Assembly (NCBI GenBank): GCA_041674865.1
Contig: JBAYUX010000005.1
Location: 1 to 40,834 of the forward strand
Length of the DNA stretch: 40,834 nt
From: CALREA01 sp041674865
Lineage (GTDB): Bacteria; Patescibacteriota; Gracilibacteria; UBA1369; UBA12463
Reading direction: 5' to 3'
This document shows, piece by piece, positions 1-6,541 of this stretch. The notes under the pieces were generated by a model. That model saw only the letters and a list, made by a program, of their open reading frames with translations, ran no database searches and was not told the origin of the DNA. The first letter of the stretch is position 1, and each line of letters opens with the position of its first letter. The position numbers and the translations under genes were made by a program.

Positions 1-19
1 TAAATAAATTTTTTACATC

Positions 20-127
20 GCCTAACAGCGCGTTAGCGGTTCGGCTGCGGCTCACCCAAGTTGACTGGTTGTGGCCTTTCGGCACATTATACAACCAGCC
101 AACTTCGCCAACGCGCGAACGTTGTAT
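20..127 (+). other. attC site 1
   Basis: The left core GCCTAAC is at 20-26 and the right core GTTGTAT at 121-127. The inner arms GCGCGTTAGCG (about 28-38) and CGCCAACGCGC (about 107-117) pair with one mismatch. A longer stem joins AAGTTGACTGGTTGT to ACAACCAGCCAACTT with an unpaired base, around a GC-rich loop. This is the best preserved site of the array and the model for sites 5 and 7. Confidence 0.88.
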
Positions 128-163
128 GCCATTAAAAAACTTAAAATATATAACGGCAAAAAT

Positions 164-421
164 ATGACCACGAAAAAAACTTATCTCTTCTATGCAACCA
201 TCGGATTTTTGGCTGGCACATTCTTAAGTGCTTTTTTTTCTTCTTTTATCTTTACGATTCCAGCCATGGATTGGTTCTGGGAAATTTTTGCCAAGGCCAT
301 CAAGTTACTCACACGATGCTCTGGTAGAGGATGTGTGGCGGCTGGATTCGTAGCCGTATGGACCTTACCGATAATCGGTTCCTTGATAGGGCTACTTTTT
401 GCCAGATTAAAACAAAAATAA
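164..421 (+). CDS. Small two-helix membrane protein, cassette cargo
   Basis: This 85-residue protein is not recognised. Two hydrophobic segments (about residues 7-30 and 60-80) flank a short loop with two cysteines (CSGRGC), so it is probably an inner-membrane protein. I chose the ATG at 164 because an upstream in-frame ATG at 71 would place coding sequence inside attC site 1. The gene fills its cassette from just after attC 1 to just before attC 2. There is no clear Shine-Dalgarno sequence. It resembles typical integron cargo in being small and of unknown function. Confidence 0.6.
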   Translation: MTTKKTYLFYATIGFLAGTFLSAFFSSFIFTIPAMDWFWEIFAKAIKLLTRCSGRGCVAAGFVAVWTLPIIGSLIGLLFARLKQK

Positions 422-455
422 ATTTTTGCCGTTAATTTGATCGAAACTATAAACA

Positions 456-574
456 GCGTACAACACAGAATATGCGGTTTCGCTCCCGTTGGTCGCTCCA
501 CCCATATTTGCCAGTGGTCGCCCTTCGGGCATATTATACCGCTGACAAACATCGCACATTCTGGGACGTTAGCT
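456..574 (+). other. attC site 2
   Basis: The left core GCGTACAAC (456-464) mirrors the GTTGTATGC at the start of the same cassette (121-129), as expected for the two halves of one attC. The right core GTTAGCT begins at 568. Inner arms CAGAATATGCG and CGCACATTCTG pair with one mismatch, and TTTGCCAGTGGT pairs with ACCGCTGACAAA with two. Confidence 0.85.
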
Positions 575-606
575 GAAATTGGGCTGATTTTATGCGTAAA
601 TCAAAG

Positions 607-612
607 TATAAT
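607..612 (+). promoter_or_regulatory. Possible -10 box for the second cassette gene
   Basis: A TATAAT hexamer lies 30 bases before the ATG at 643. No good -35 box is seen at the usual distance. It suggests that this cassette may carry its own promoter rather than depend on an array promoter. Confidence 0.4.
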
Positions 613-642
613 TCATTCGTTAATTCTTAATCTAGCAAATCT

Positions 643-1377
643 ATGGAGCAAGCAAAGACTAATGTTGGGTTGGTAGTCCTCGCTATCGTTATAGCCGCTG
701 TCGTAGTTGGTGGTGGAGTTTATTACTGGCAAAATCAAAATTCCACTAAGGTAGAAGTTGCAGCTCAACCTACAACTTCCGACACCAAAGAAGTGGCCAC
801 TCAACCCGCAACCAGTACAGATTTGGAAAAGATTATCGTTCGCGAGAAAGAGGAGCTATTTAAAACATATGATAAAATTAGCAAAGAACTCTCAAGCGGT
901 TACAACCCCGTTATCTTCTCCAAAACTACAGATCCAGCTGTGCGCTTTACCATGCTTACCAATTCTGGTGGTGATGCCATGAATACGACGTTTTATTTCA
1001 TCAATCAGGCTAAGCAGAAAACCTTACAGGTTGATACTGATGTGTGCGGTGGTGATTTTGGTTGCTCAGGGAGCCTTACGCTTTCTTTGAATGGTGGTTC
1101 TGCGATTAACATTAGTCGTGAGCAGACAGTAAATGATAAAAAGCGGGAAATTGCATACAAGGGTCTGCGAGTGAATAAAGAATTAAGCTATTCCCTCACC
1201 GATCCGATCATCTTTAAGCCAGTAGGTGCGTTAAAGTTCGAAGTGCTTGGTGTTAACCCTGACCTTACCCAGATATATTTCTCTGATTATTCAAAAAAAT
1301 TCTCGTATGATATCGTTAACGATAAAATACAGGAAGTTACTGAATTGCCGACTATGGCAAAACCTATAACTAAATAA
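643..1377 (+). CDS. Single-pass membrane-anchored protein, cassette cargo
   Basis: The 244-residue protein has one N-terminal membrane helix (about residues 8-29), a Thr/Ser/Gln-rich linker to about residue 60, and a soluble domain of about 180 residues. The linker and orientation suggest that the domain is extracytoplasmic. Two cysteines sit close together near residue 131 (VCGGDFGC). I do not recognise the family. It is the only gene between attC 2 and attC 3. About 75 untranslated bases follow the stop and include a short GCGC hairpin. Confidence 0.65.
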   Translation: MEQAKTNVGLVVLAIVIAAVVVGGGVYYWQNQNSTKVEVAAQPTTSDTKEVATQPATSTDLEKIIVREKEELFKTYDKISKELSSGYNPVIFSKTTDPAVRFTMLTNSGGDAMNTTFYFINQAKQKTLQVDTDVCGGDFGCSGSLTLSLNGGSAINISREQTVNDKKREIAYKGLRVNKELSYSLTDPIIFKPVGALKFEVLGVNPDLTQIYFSDYSKKFSYDIVNDKIQEVTELPTMAKPITK

Positions 1378-1454
1378 TTCTAAACGACCTCGCGCCAAAA
1401 GCGCACAGGAGTATATAGTCTTATTATATAGTTCAATTAAAAAACAGCCCAACA

Positions 1455-1532
1455 TCAGCCAACAGCGCGTATGCGGTTACGCTCCGCTCCACCCATATGC
1501 TGACAAACATCGCATATTCTCAAACGTTAGGC
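1455..1532 (+). other. attC site 3 (short form)
   Basis: The left core TCAGCCAAC (1455-1463) mirrors GTTAGCTGA at the start of its cassette (568-576) with one mismatch. The right core GTTAGGC is at 1526-1532 and matches the GTTRRRY consensus fully. Arms GCGTATGCG and CGCATATTC pair imperfectly. At about 78 bases it is the shortest site here. Confidence 0.85.
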
Positions 1533-1559
1533 GCCATGCCAAAAAATTCTTAACAAATT

Positions 1560-1808
1560 ATGATGAAAAAAGTAATCAAATGGACATTAATAGTAATTGT
1601 AACAATTCTGCTACTCGGTGTTCTTTTTTTTATTTGGTTTTTAGGAAAGGCATCAATAATTAAGGACTGTTGGAGCGAATCTTATTCTCAAGTTACGAAT
1701 ACAAAGCAAGATGAGTTTCCACCAAAAAATATGATTAAGGTAGATGAAAAAACGGCAGCTCAGGCACAGAAACTATATGTTGAATGTCTAGAAAAAAAGA
1801 ACATGTAA
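1560..1808 (+). CDS. Small single-pass membrane protein, cassette cargo
   Basis: The 82-residue protein has an N-terminal membrane helix (about residues 8-29) and a short polar tail with two cysteines (one near residue 38, one near 76). It is not recognised. The start could be either of two adjacent ATG codons at 1560 and 1563. It is the only gene in the cassette between attC 3 and attC 4, and base composition is AT-rich as in the neighbouring cassettes. Confidence 0.6.
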   Translation: MMKKVIKWTLIVIVTILLLGVLFFIWFLGKASIIKDCWSESYSQVTNTKQDEFPPKNMIKVDEKTAAQAQKLYVECLEKKNM

Positions 1809-1820
1809 TTTTTTAGCACA

Positions 1821-1940
1821 GCATCTAACAGCAACTATGCGGCTCCGCTTCGCAAAGCTCAGCTTCACCCAACTTGCACGGGTGTCGCCCTCGGCTTATG
1901 ATACACTCGCACAACTTCACATGAGTCGCGAACGTTATAC
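1821..1940 (+). other. attC site 4
   Basis: The left core GCATCTAAC is at 1821-1829 and the right core GTTATAC at 1934-1940. The central stem pairs AACTTGCACGGGTGT with ACACTCGCACAACTT at about 11 of 15 positions. The outer arms are less regular than in sites 1 and 5. Confidence 0.78.
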
Positions 1941-1961
1941 GCCATACTTTTTTAGCTGATT

Positions 1962-2381
1962 ATGAAATACATTTTACTCAAAAAAATACTTTTACTGGCC
2001 GGCAGTATAATCTTTATATTAATGGCTATTATTACAGTAAATTTTTATCGTGATATTTACAATTCAAAGAAAGAAACTGCCACGGTAGTCAGTTATTACG
2101 CAAAATGGAGGTATAAGGGAGGTCGGCATTATTATCCTACAGTTAAGTATAAAACTATCCGTGGCAATGAAGTATCAGCAGAGCTAGACACCTACCTTTT
2201 TCACAAACCTTTTATTGGAGAACAAGTACCCATTCTTTATCGCACTGATAAACCAGAAAAAGTTTATCTCGACACCATATCGCATATTTATATAGGCCCC
2301 CCATTATTTATGCTGGCGTTGCTTGGATTGGTATCACAAGGTTTTTACAGAGTTTATTTACGAAAGCACGATAAAAAATAA
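1962..2381 (+). CDS. DUF3592-like membrane protein, cassette cargo
   Basis: The 139-residue protein has a membrane helix at each end (about residues 7-28 and 108-128) with a small extracytoplasmic beta domain between. The segment with YYPTVKYKT, G..V...LY..D.PE.VYL is the pattern of the DUF3592 family, whose function is unknown. This assignment is from memory of the family pattern. It is the sole gene between attC 4 and attC 5. Confidence 0.65.
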   Translation: MKYILLKKILLLAGSIIFILMAIITVNFYRDIYNSKKETATVVSYYAKWRYKGGRHYYPTVKYKTIRGNEVSAELDTYLFHKPFIGEQVPILYRTDKPEKVYLDTISHIYIGPPLFMLALLGLVSQGFYRVYLRKHDKK

Positions 2382-2401
2382 TTATAAGGAAAAAATGTAC
2401 A

Positions 2402-2511
2402 GCATATAGCAGCGCGTTAGCGGTTCGCCTGCGGGCCCACCCAAGTTGACCAGCTGTGGCCTTCGGCGCATTATACAACCAGTCAACTTCGCTTACGCGC
2501 AGACATTATCC
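2402..2511 (+). other. attC site 5 (core sites mutated)
   Basis: The site is close to attC 1: arms GCGCGTTAGCG and CGCTTACGCGC pair with one mismatch, and AAGTTGACCAGCTGT pairs with ACAACCAGTCAACTT. Both cores have changed: the left core ends AGC rather than AAC (2408-2410) and the right core begins ATT rather than GTT (2505-2507). The GTT trinucleotide includes the cleavage position, so this site may recombine poorly. Confidence 0.8.
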
Positions 2512-2547
2512 GAAATAAAAAATTACTAACACTTTCAGCAAACCAAT

Positions 2548-3018
2548 ATGAATAAATTAACTCTAAAACGCTCATTCTCCGCTCCAATAGAAAAAGTTTG
2601 GGAAGCATTGACCAATGAAGATAAGCTAAAAAAATGGTGGTCTCCAGTAGATATGGAGGCATCACACATCTCTGTTGATTTAAAAAAAGACGGAGTATTT
2701 CGATATTGCCATAAAGGCTTAGATGGCAAAGAGTTTTGGGGCCGAGGAGTATACCAAATAATTGAGCAGCCAAAATTGCTATCCTTCCTGGATACATTCA
2801 CCGACTCACAAGGAAATCCCGTTCCATCCTCGCATTACGGGATACCTGGGGAAGAGATAGTAGAGTCATTAGTAGAATTCAGTCTAACGGAAGATAACGG
2901 CATTACTGCCATGACAATGGCCGGAGACAATCCCCATGACGATTCTATGCTAGAAGATATGAAAAAGGGATGGAATGGCATGTTTGATAAGCTTGAAGTG
3001 CTCTTAAATAACGAGTAG
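2548..3018 (+). CDS. SRPBCC/AHSA1-like domain protein, cassette cargo
   Basis: The 156-residue protein has the signature of the AHSA1 group of the START/Bet v1 (SRPBCC) fold: an N-terminal strand, then 'APIEKVWEALTNEDKLKKWWSP', a GG-type turn replaced by KKDGVF, 'SFLDTFTD' in the middle and a C-terminal helix ending 'GWNGMFDKLEVLL'. Such proteins bind hydrophobic ligands or partner proteins; the actual ligand is unknown. It is the first of two genes between attC 5 and attC 6 and is followed after 51 bases by a GNAT gene. SRPBCC proteins are common in cassette arrays. Confidence 0.82.
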   Translation: MNKLTLKRSFSAPIEKVWEALTNEDKLKKWWSPVDMEASHISVDLKKDGVFRYCHKGLDGKEFWGRGVYQIIEQPKLLSFLDTFTDSQGNPVPSSHYGIPGEEIVESLVEFSLTEDNGITAMTMAGDNPHDDSMLEDMKKGWNGMFDKLEVLLNNE

Positions 3019-3069
3019 CTCTTTGCTCCCGTGGAGCAGTTAAGTGGGGCAATTTTTATCAAAAGCATT

Positions 3070-3531
3070 ATGAAAATTCGCTTAGCAAGAGATGAAGATT
3101 ATGCCGCAATCGCTCGTCTTCAACGTCAAACAATTCGCAATATAAATGCCAAAGATTATTCAGAAGACCAGATTTATGTTTGGTCAGTTCGAACAAATGC
3201 AGGGCGTTTTCGTAGCAATGCTCATGAATGTAAAAGATGGGTCGCGATAGAAGATGATAAAATAGTCGGTTTTTGCGAGCATGGATTTGACTGCGAACTA
3301 TGGGGTTTGTATATTCACAAAGACTATGTTGGCAAAGGTATTGGTTCTCGTCTCCTTAAAGTCGCTGAGGACTCGCTTAAAAAACATGGATGCAAAACAA
3401 TCACCTTAAAGGGAACAGTAACCGCAAAAGAGTTTTATCAAAAACAGGGGTATACGGTCATAAAAAAAGATTTACATCCCGTAAACGATAAAAAATTGGA
3501 AATTTTTGTCATGGCCAAAAAACTTTTTTGA
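3070..3531 (+). CDS. GNAT-family N-acetyltransferase, cassette cargo
   Basis: The 153-residue protein has the GNAT order: N-terminal 'IRLARDEDYAAIARLQ', a middle strand 'LWGLYIHKDYVGKGIGSRLL' containing the acetyl-CoA loop (Q/RxxGxG/A as VGKGIG), and a C-terminal 'AKEFYQKQGY'. It should transfer an acyl group from acyl-CoA to an amine; the substrate cannot be read from sequence. I chose the ATG at 3070 because family homology begins there; an in-frame ATG at 3031 adds 13 unrelated residues. The gene ends in TGA. It shares a cassette with the preceding SRPBCC gene, with no attC between them. Confidence 0.85.
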   Translation: MKIRLARDEDYAAIARLQRQTIRNINAKDYSEDQIYVWSVRTNAGRFRSNAHECKRWVAIEDDKIVGFCEHGFDCELWGLYIHKDYVGKGIGSRLLKVAEDSLKKHGCKTITLKGTVTAKEFYQKQGYTVIKKDLHPVNDKKLEIFVMAKKLF

Positions 3532-3547
3532 AAAAAATTTTCATTTT

Positions 3548-3645
3548 AGCTAACAGCGTGTATGTGGATCGGCTACGGTCTCCACCCATATAGCGCAATG
3601 ATGAAAAAAATTGTATCATTGCATCACATCGCATAACGTAACAAT
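3548..3645 (+). other. attC site 6 (degenerate)
   Basis: The left core AGCTAAC is at 3548-3554. The expected right core is altered to GTAACAAT (3638-3645). A central hairpin GCAATGAT/ATCATTGC is clear, but the outer arms pair poorly. The shared ACCCATA segment supports the assignment. This looks like a decaying site. Confidence 0.65.
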
Positions 3646-3661
3646 ATAAAATATTCCCAAC

Positions 3662-4108
3662 ATGGCAAATAGCGTAAAATTACACCGAGTTTTTACAGCA
3701 AGTCCTGAAAAAGTATTTAAAGCATTTGTAGATGCTGATGCTATGACTGCTTGGTTAGCACCATTTGGTTTTGTGTGTAAGGTGCACAGTATGGATTTTA
3801 AAATTGGTGGTACATACAAAATGTCGTTTATAAATTTTACGACAGGCCGTAGCCATTCGTTTGGTGGGGAATATTTAGAAATTATACCAAATGAACTGAT
3901 AAAATATACTGACCAATTTGATGACCCGAATGTTCCTGGACAAATAATTACAACCATAGAGTTAAAAAAAGTACTGTGCGGGACGGAGTTTTTTGCAACA
4001 CAAGAAGGGATCCCTGACGCGATACCTTCTGAGATGTGCTACCTTGGCTGGCAGGAATCATTAGAAAAATTAAAATATTTGGTAGAGCCAAATATTCCAG
4101 ATGCGTAA
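3662..4108 (+). CDS. SRPBCC-family protein (polyketide cyclase/AHSA1-like), cassette cargo
   Basis: The 148-residue protein is a second SRPBCC fold, only distantly like the one at 2548. Features are 'HRVFTASPEKVFKAFVDADAMTAWLAP', a 'FKIGGTYKM' turn, 'GGEYLEIIPNELIKYTDQFDD' and a final amphipathic helix 'GWQESLEKLKYLV'. The pocket probably binds a hydrophobic ligand; none can be named. It starts 17 bases after attC 6 and is followed after 20 bases by a DUF2200 gene. The start at 3662 fits the family length. Confidence 0.82.
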   Translation: MANSVKLHRVFTASPEKVFKAFVDADAMTAWLAPFGFVCKVHSMDFKIGGTYKMSFINFTTGRSHSFGGEYLEIIPNELIKYTDQFDDPNVPGQIITTIELKKVLCGTEFFATQEGIPDAIPSEMCYLGWQESLEKLKYLVEPNIPDA

Positions 4109-4128
4109 ATAAATTTACAAACTGAACT

Positions 4129-4482
4129 ATGGATAATTCAAGAATATATAAGATGACGTTTGCAAGGGTGTATCCGCTTTATATTCAAAAAGCGGAGAGA
4201 AAAGGTCGCACAAAGGCAGAAGTAGATGCCATTATATATTGGCTCACAGGGTATAATCAAAAAACACTACAGCAGCAAATTGATAGCAAAAATGATTTTG
4301 AAACTTTTTTCGCGGAAGTGCCGCAATTCAATCCAGACGCATCAAAAATTACAGGCGTCATTTGCGGATGGCGCGTGGAGGAAATCGAAGATAAACTCGT
4401 ACAAAAGATTCGTTATTTAGACAAATTGATCGATGAATTAGCGAAAGGAAAAACAATGGAGAAGATTTTGAATCGTGCCTAA
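4129..4482 (+). CDS. DUF2200 domain protein, cassette cargo
   Basis: The 117-residue protein matches the DUF2200 pattern along its whole length: 'RIYKMTFARVYPLYIQKAERKGRTK', 'VDAIIYWLTGY', 'FETFFAEVPQFNP', 'GVICGWRVEEIED' and 'IRYLDKLIDELAKGK'. The length is normal for the family. Function is unknown. The stop codon TAA lies inside the left core of attC 7 (GCCTAAC), which is the usual arrangement for a cassette gene. DUF2200 genes are widespread and often mobile, so transfer is likely. Confidence 0.85.
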   Translation: MDNSRIYKMTFARVYPLYIQKAERKGRTKAEVDAIIYWLTGYNQKTLQQQIDSKNDFETFFAEVPQFNPDASKITGVICGWRVEEIEDKLVQKIRYLDKLIDELAKGKTMEKILNRA

Positions 4483-4558
4483 CAGCACATAAATAGTTTG
4501 GCTGCGAGCTCAGTAAGTTGACTCGTTGTGGCTTTCGGCGCATTGTACAATCAGTATA
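4477..4558 (+). other. attC site 7 (truncated, end of array)
   Basis: The left half (GCCTAACAGC, GGCTGCG, AAGTTGACTCGTTGT, CTTTCGGCGCATTGTACAA) is clearly related to attC 1, but the right half breaks off after CAATCAG at about 4554. The matching arm and right core are missing. The site should not fold properly, so the array is frozen at this end. The bases after it lead straight into the lipoprotein gene. Confidence 0.75.
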
Positions 4559-4569
4559 ACCAAAAAAAT

Positions 4570-5397
4570 ATGAAAAGACTCTTGGGCCTATCTTTGACCG
4601 GTTTAGTTTTAGTATTAACTGGATGTGCCCAGCAAGCACCAATCGCGAATCAAGACACGAGTCCGCCAGTAGCTAACGCTGCTATTAATCAAGCGCCGCA
4701 AATTACATCAGCCACTTTTGATGGTAATGGCGTCGTTATTCAAGGTAAAAATCTCAGCGGTTCTTACGTGGCCTTTGTTCACCCAGCCTCGCCTACCGGA
4801 GAAACTCTTTGTCGAGAGATGGTGACACCAAGCTGCGTTCTACAGAAATCGGTATCAACTGATACGACCATCAAGTTTATCAGCAACTGGATTGGCGGAG
4901 AGGGCTCTTATCAAATATATGTGGAAAATCCAACGACCGGCGCAAGCAACAAGATCGATATGCCAATTCTTGCTCAAGTAAGTATTGCCAATGAGGCAAC
5001 GGCATCTACAGCCGCTTCAGTATCAGAAAAAGCTGTTGGGTTTATAAAACAAGTGTATACCAAAAATGGTAAATCTTTTTTAGATATTGATTATATTCAG
5101 TGGTTGACCGAAAAGGATTGTAAAGAAAAAAACTTAGAATGTAATTACAACGGATACCTGATTCTAAATCAAAACACGAAAATTAGAACGTTCGAAATAG
5201 CTCAAAACGTAGCGATAACTGGAGATATCTACAATCACCTCAGCGAACAGGGAAATGTCGATGGGGTAAGTTTATCTTACGCAGATTTCAAAAAGATATT
5301 TGCCGTTAATTCAAGCTCTGAATCAAAAAACTCTATGTACTGGATTACAGTTGATAAGAACATCGTAACCAGCATAAAAGAACAGTATCAGCCGTAA
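4570..5397 (+). CDS. Lipoprotein with a possible IPT/TIG-like domain
   Basis: The 275-residue protein starts with a lipoprotein signal (MKRLLGLSLTGLVLVLTGC; the lipobox cysteine is residue 19). Residues about 45-135 ('PQITSATFDGNGVVIQGKNL' followed by beta strands) look like an immunoglobulin-type IPT/TIG domain. The C-terminal 120 residues, with a Cys pair (CKEKNLEC), are not recognised. It should be anchored on the outer face of the membrane. I start it at 4570 because the signal peptide begins there. It lies just beyond the broken attC 7 and has no attC after it, so it is either the old chromosomal flank or a trapped cassette. Confidence 0.75.
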   Translation: MKRLLGLSLTGLVLVLTGCAQQAPIANQDTSPPVANAAINQAPQITSATFDGNGVVIQGKNLSGSYVAFVHPASPTGETLCREMVTPSCVLQKSVSTDTTIKFISNWIGGEGSYQIYVENPTTGASNKIDMPILAQVSIANEATASTAASVSEKAVGFIKQVYTKNGKSFLDIDYIQWLTEKDCKEKNLECNYNGYLILNQNTKIRTFEIAQNVAITGDIYNHLSEQGNVDGVSLSYADFKKIFAVNSSSESKNSMYWITVDKNIVTSIKEQYQP

Positions 5398-5403
5398 TTT
5401 GGC

Positions 5404-6147
5404 TTATCTCCTTCCTCTTCGTATCTTTTTTGGAGTGGCGTGAATGATTGATTTCACGGGAGTTTTTCCACTCATCTTATCCAAAACAATTTCGAGATCT
5501 TTTGGAAGTTTCGCCTCAATAGTTATGGTTGTATTGAGAAATGGATGCGTGAATGTGAGAGATTTTGAGTGAAGAAACTGACGACCAAGTCGGTATGTGG
5601 TGCGAAAAACACGATTGAAATGGAAGTCACCGTATACTTCATCCATCACAACAGGACACTTGATTCCAGCAAAGTGCTGACGAATCTGATGTTTACGACC
5701 AGTTCGAATTTGCGCTTCTACAAGAGAAGCAACGCCACGAATGATTGGTAATTTATACACACGAATAACTTTATAAAGTGTCTGTGCGAAAACTTTGAGA
5801 TTAGTCGTACGCGCTTTTAATTTTGCCGTGATAACACTTCCATGCGGAATGCCCTTCAAGAGTGTGAGGTATTTTTTCTGCGCCTCTTTTTGTCTGAGAA
5901 TCGCCTCGAGCTGTTCTCGATCTCGTTCATATTTTCCAAACAAAAGCAGTCCAGACGTCTGCATGTCGATTCGATGAAGGAGATACGGTTTGAAATCCGC
6001 CCCCTTGTCCTCAAATTGCTTCTGGATCATCCCCTGCATCGTGTGTCGCTCCTCAATGCCTTCAGAAGGAACGCTCGCAACTTTCGCCGGTTTATTCACC
6101 GCGAACAGGTAGTCATCTTCGTAAATAAGCGCAAAATCTTGTTTCAT
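5404..6147 (-). CDS. RluA-family pseudouridine synthase
   Basis: The 247-residue enzyme should convert uridine to pseudouridine in rRNA or tRNA. The catalytic motif is LLHRIDMQTSGLL, with the aspartate at residue 61 of the chosen start, and 'RTGRKHQIRQH' is the conserved RluA-type motif. No S4 domain precedes it, unlike RluD. The target base cannot be assigned. I prefer the ATG at 6147 over one at 6165, because the upper ATG would overlap a strong extended -10 box (TGGTATACT; hexamer at 6156-6161) that lies only 8 bases before 6147. The gene converges on the lipoprotein gene, with 6 bases between. Confidence 0.88.
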   Translation of the reverse strand: MKQDFALIYEDDYLFAVNKPAKVASVPSEGIEERHTMQGMIQKQFEDKGADFKPYLLHRIDMQTSGLLLFGKYERDREQLEAILRQKEAQKKYLTLLKGIPHGSVITAKLKARTTNLKVFAQTLYKVIRVYKLPIIRGVASLVEAQIRTGRKHQIRQHFAGIKCPVVMDEVYGDFHFNRVFRTTYRLGRQFLHSKSLTFTHPFLNTTITIEAKLPKDLEIVLDKMSGKTPVKSIIHATPKKIRRGRR

Positions 6148-6155
6148 ACTCGAGT

Positions 6156-6164
6156 AGTATACCA
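6156..6164 (-). promoter_or_regulatory. Extended -10 promoter for the pseudouridine synthase
   Basis: The minus strand reads TGGTATACT, an extended -10 element. The ATG follows 8 bases after the hexamer, so transcription should begin at or next to the start codon. Confidence 0.6.
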
Positions 6165-6225
6165 CTATTGACGCATATAAAAAATGGCATATGATAAAAC
6201 TGAATACTCTTTAGAATAATTCACT

Positions 6226-6534
6226 ATGGGCACATATTCAGCTTTAGAGGCATTTTTTCAGGATGAAGCGCCGCTCGATGAGGCGAAAACAGCGGAATTG
6301 AGAGATGCTATTTTGAAGGGTTTGAATGCTGCTTTATATGGAGATCCAGCCATCGCGGGTCTTGCAAGAGACGTACGCACATGCGTGGCTGAAGCGGGCA
6401 GATTTTGCCCAGAATCACTTGAGGGTCATTCGGTCGCCAAGAGCGCATTAGTTGGAATAATGAATGAACGCGGAGTGCGACCAGTACTCGATACTGTTTG
6501 GGATAAGAGAAGACAGAGACAGGTGGCGGCGTAA
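6226..6534 (+). CDS. Small protein of unknown function
   Basis: The 102-residue protein is not recognised. It is predicted mostly helical, with two cysteines (CVAEAGRFC) and a basic C-terminal tail (DKRRQRQ). There is no signal peptide or membrane segment. A TAGAAT box at 6212-6217 stands 8 bases before the ATG, which supports this start and a leaderless transcript. It converges on the KamA-like gene with a 7-base gap. Codon use looks like that of the core genes, not the cassettes. Confidence 0.6.
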   Translation: MGTYSALEAFFQDEAPLDEAKTAELRDAILKGLNAALYGDPAIAGLARDVRTCVAEAGRFCPESLEGHSVAKSALVGIMNERGVRPVLDTVWDKRRQRQVAA

Positions 6535-6541
6535 TCGTTGA

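Larger units (their letters stand above)
1..4560 (+). mobile_element. Distal part of an integron gene-cassette array
   Basis: Seven attC-like sites, each with an RYYYAAC-like left core, nested imperfect inverted repeats and a GTTRRRY-like right core, separate short cassettes whose genes all read on the plus strand. The sites resemble each other (shared GCGG..TCGGCTGCGG..ACCCA segment), as in sedentary chromosomal integrons. No integrase gene or attI site is visible. Because attC follows its gene, the integrase end must lie to the left of base 1. Bases 1 to 19 are the tail of a cassette whose gene is outside the window. The array ends at a truncated attC near 4560. Established knowledge: cassettes are excised and inserted by IntI through folded single-stranded attC. 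The identification rests on structure read by eye, not on a covariance model. Confidence 0.88.

Noticed and set aside
71..163. Longer start for the first cassette gene at ATG 71
   Set aside because: It would put coding sequence inside the attC 1 stem, and the extra 31 residues have no membrane-protein character.
20..4560. Promoters inside the attC loops (TTGAC with a TATAC-like box in sites 1, 5 and 7)
   Set aside because: The spacing is about 19-22 bases, too long for a good promoter, and the match follows from the hairpin sequence itself.
1..5397. An integron integrase or attI site in the window
   Set aside because: No frame with tyrosine-recombinase motifs is present on either strand. 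The orientation of the attC sites places the integrase end to the left of base 1.
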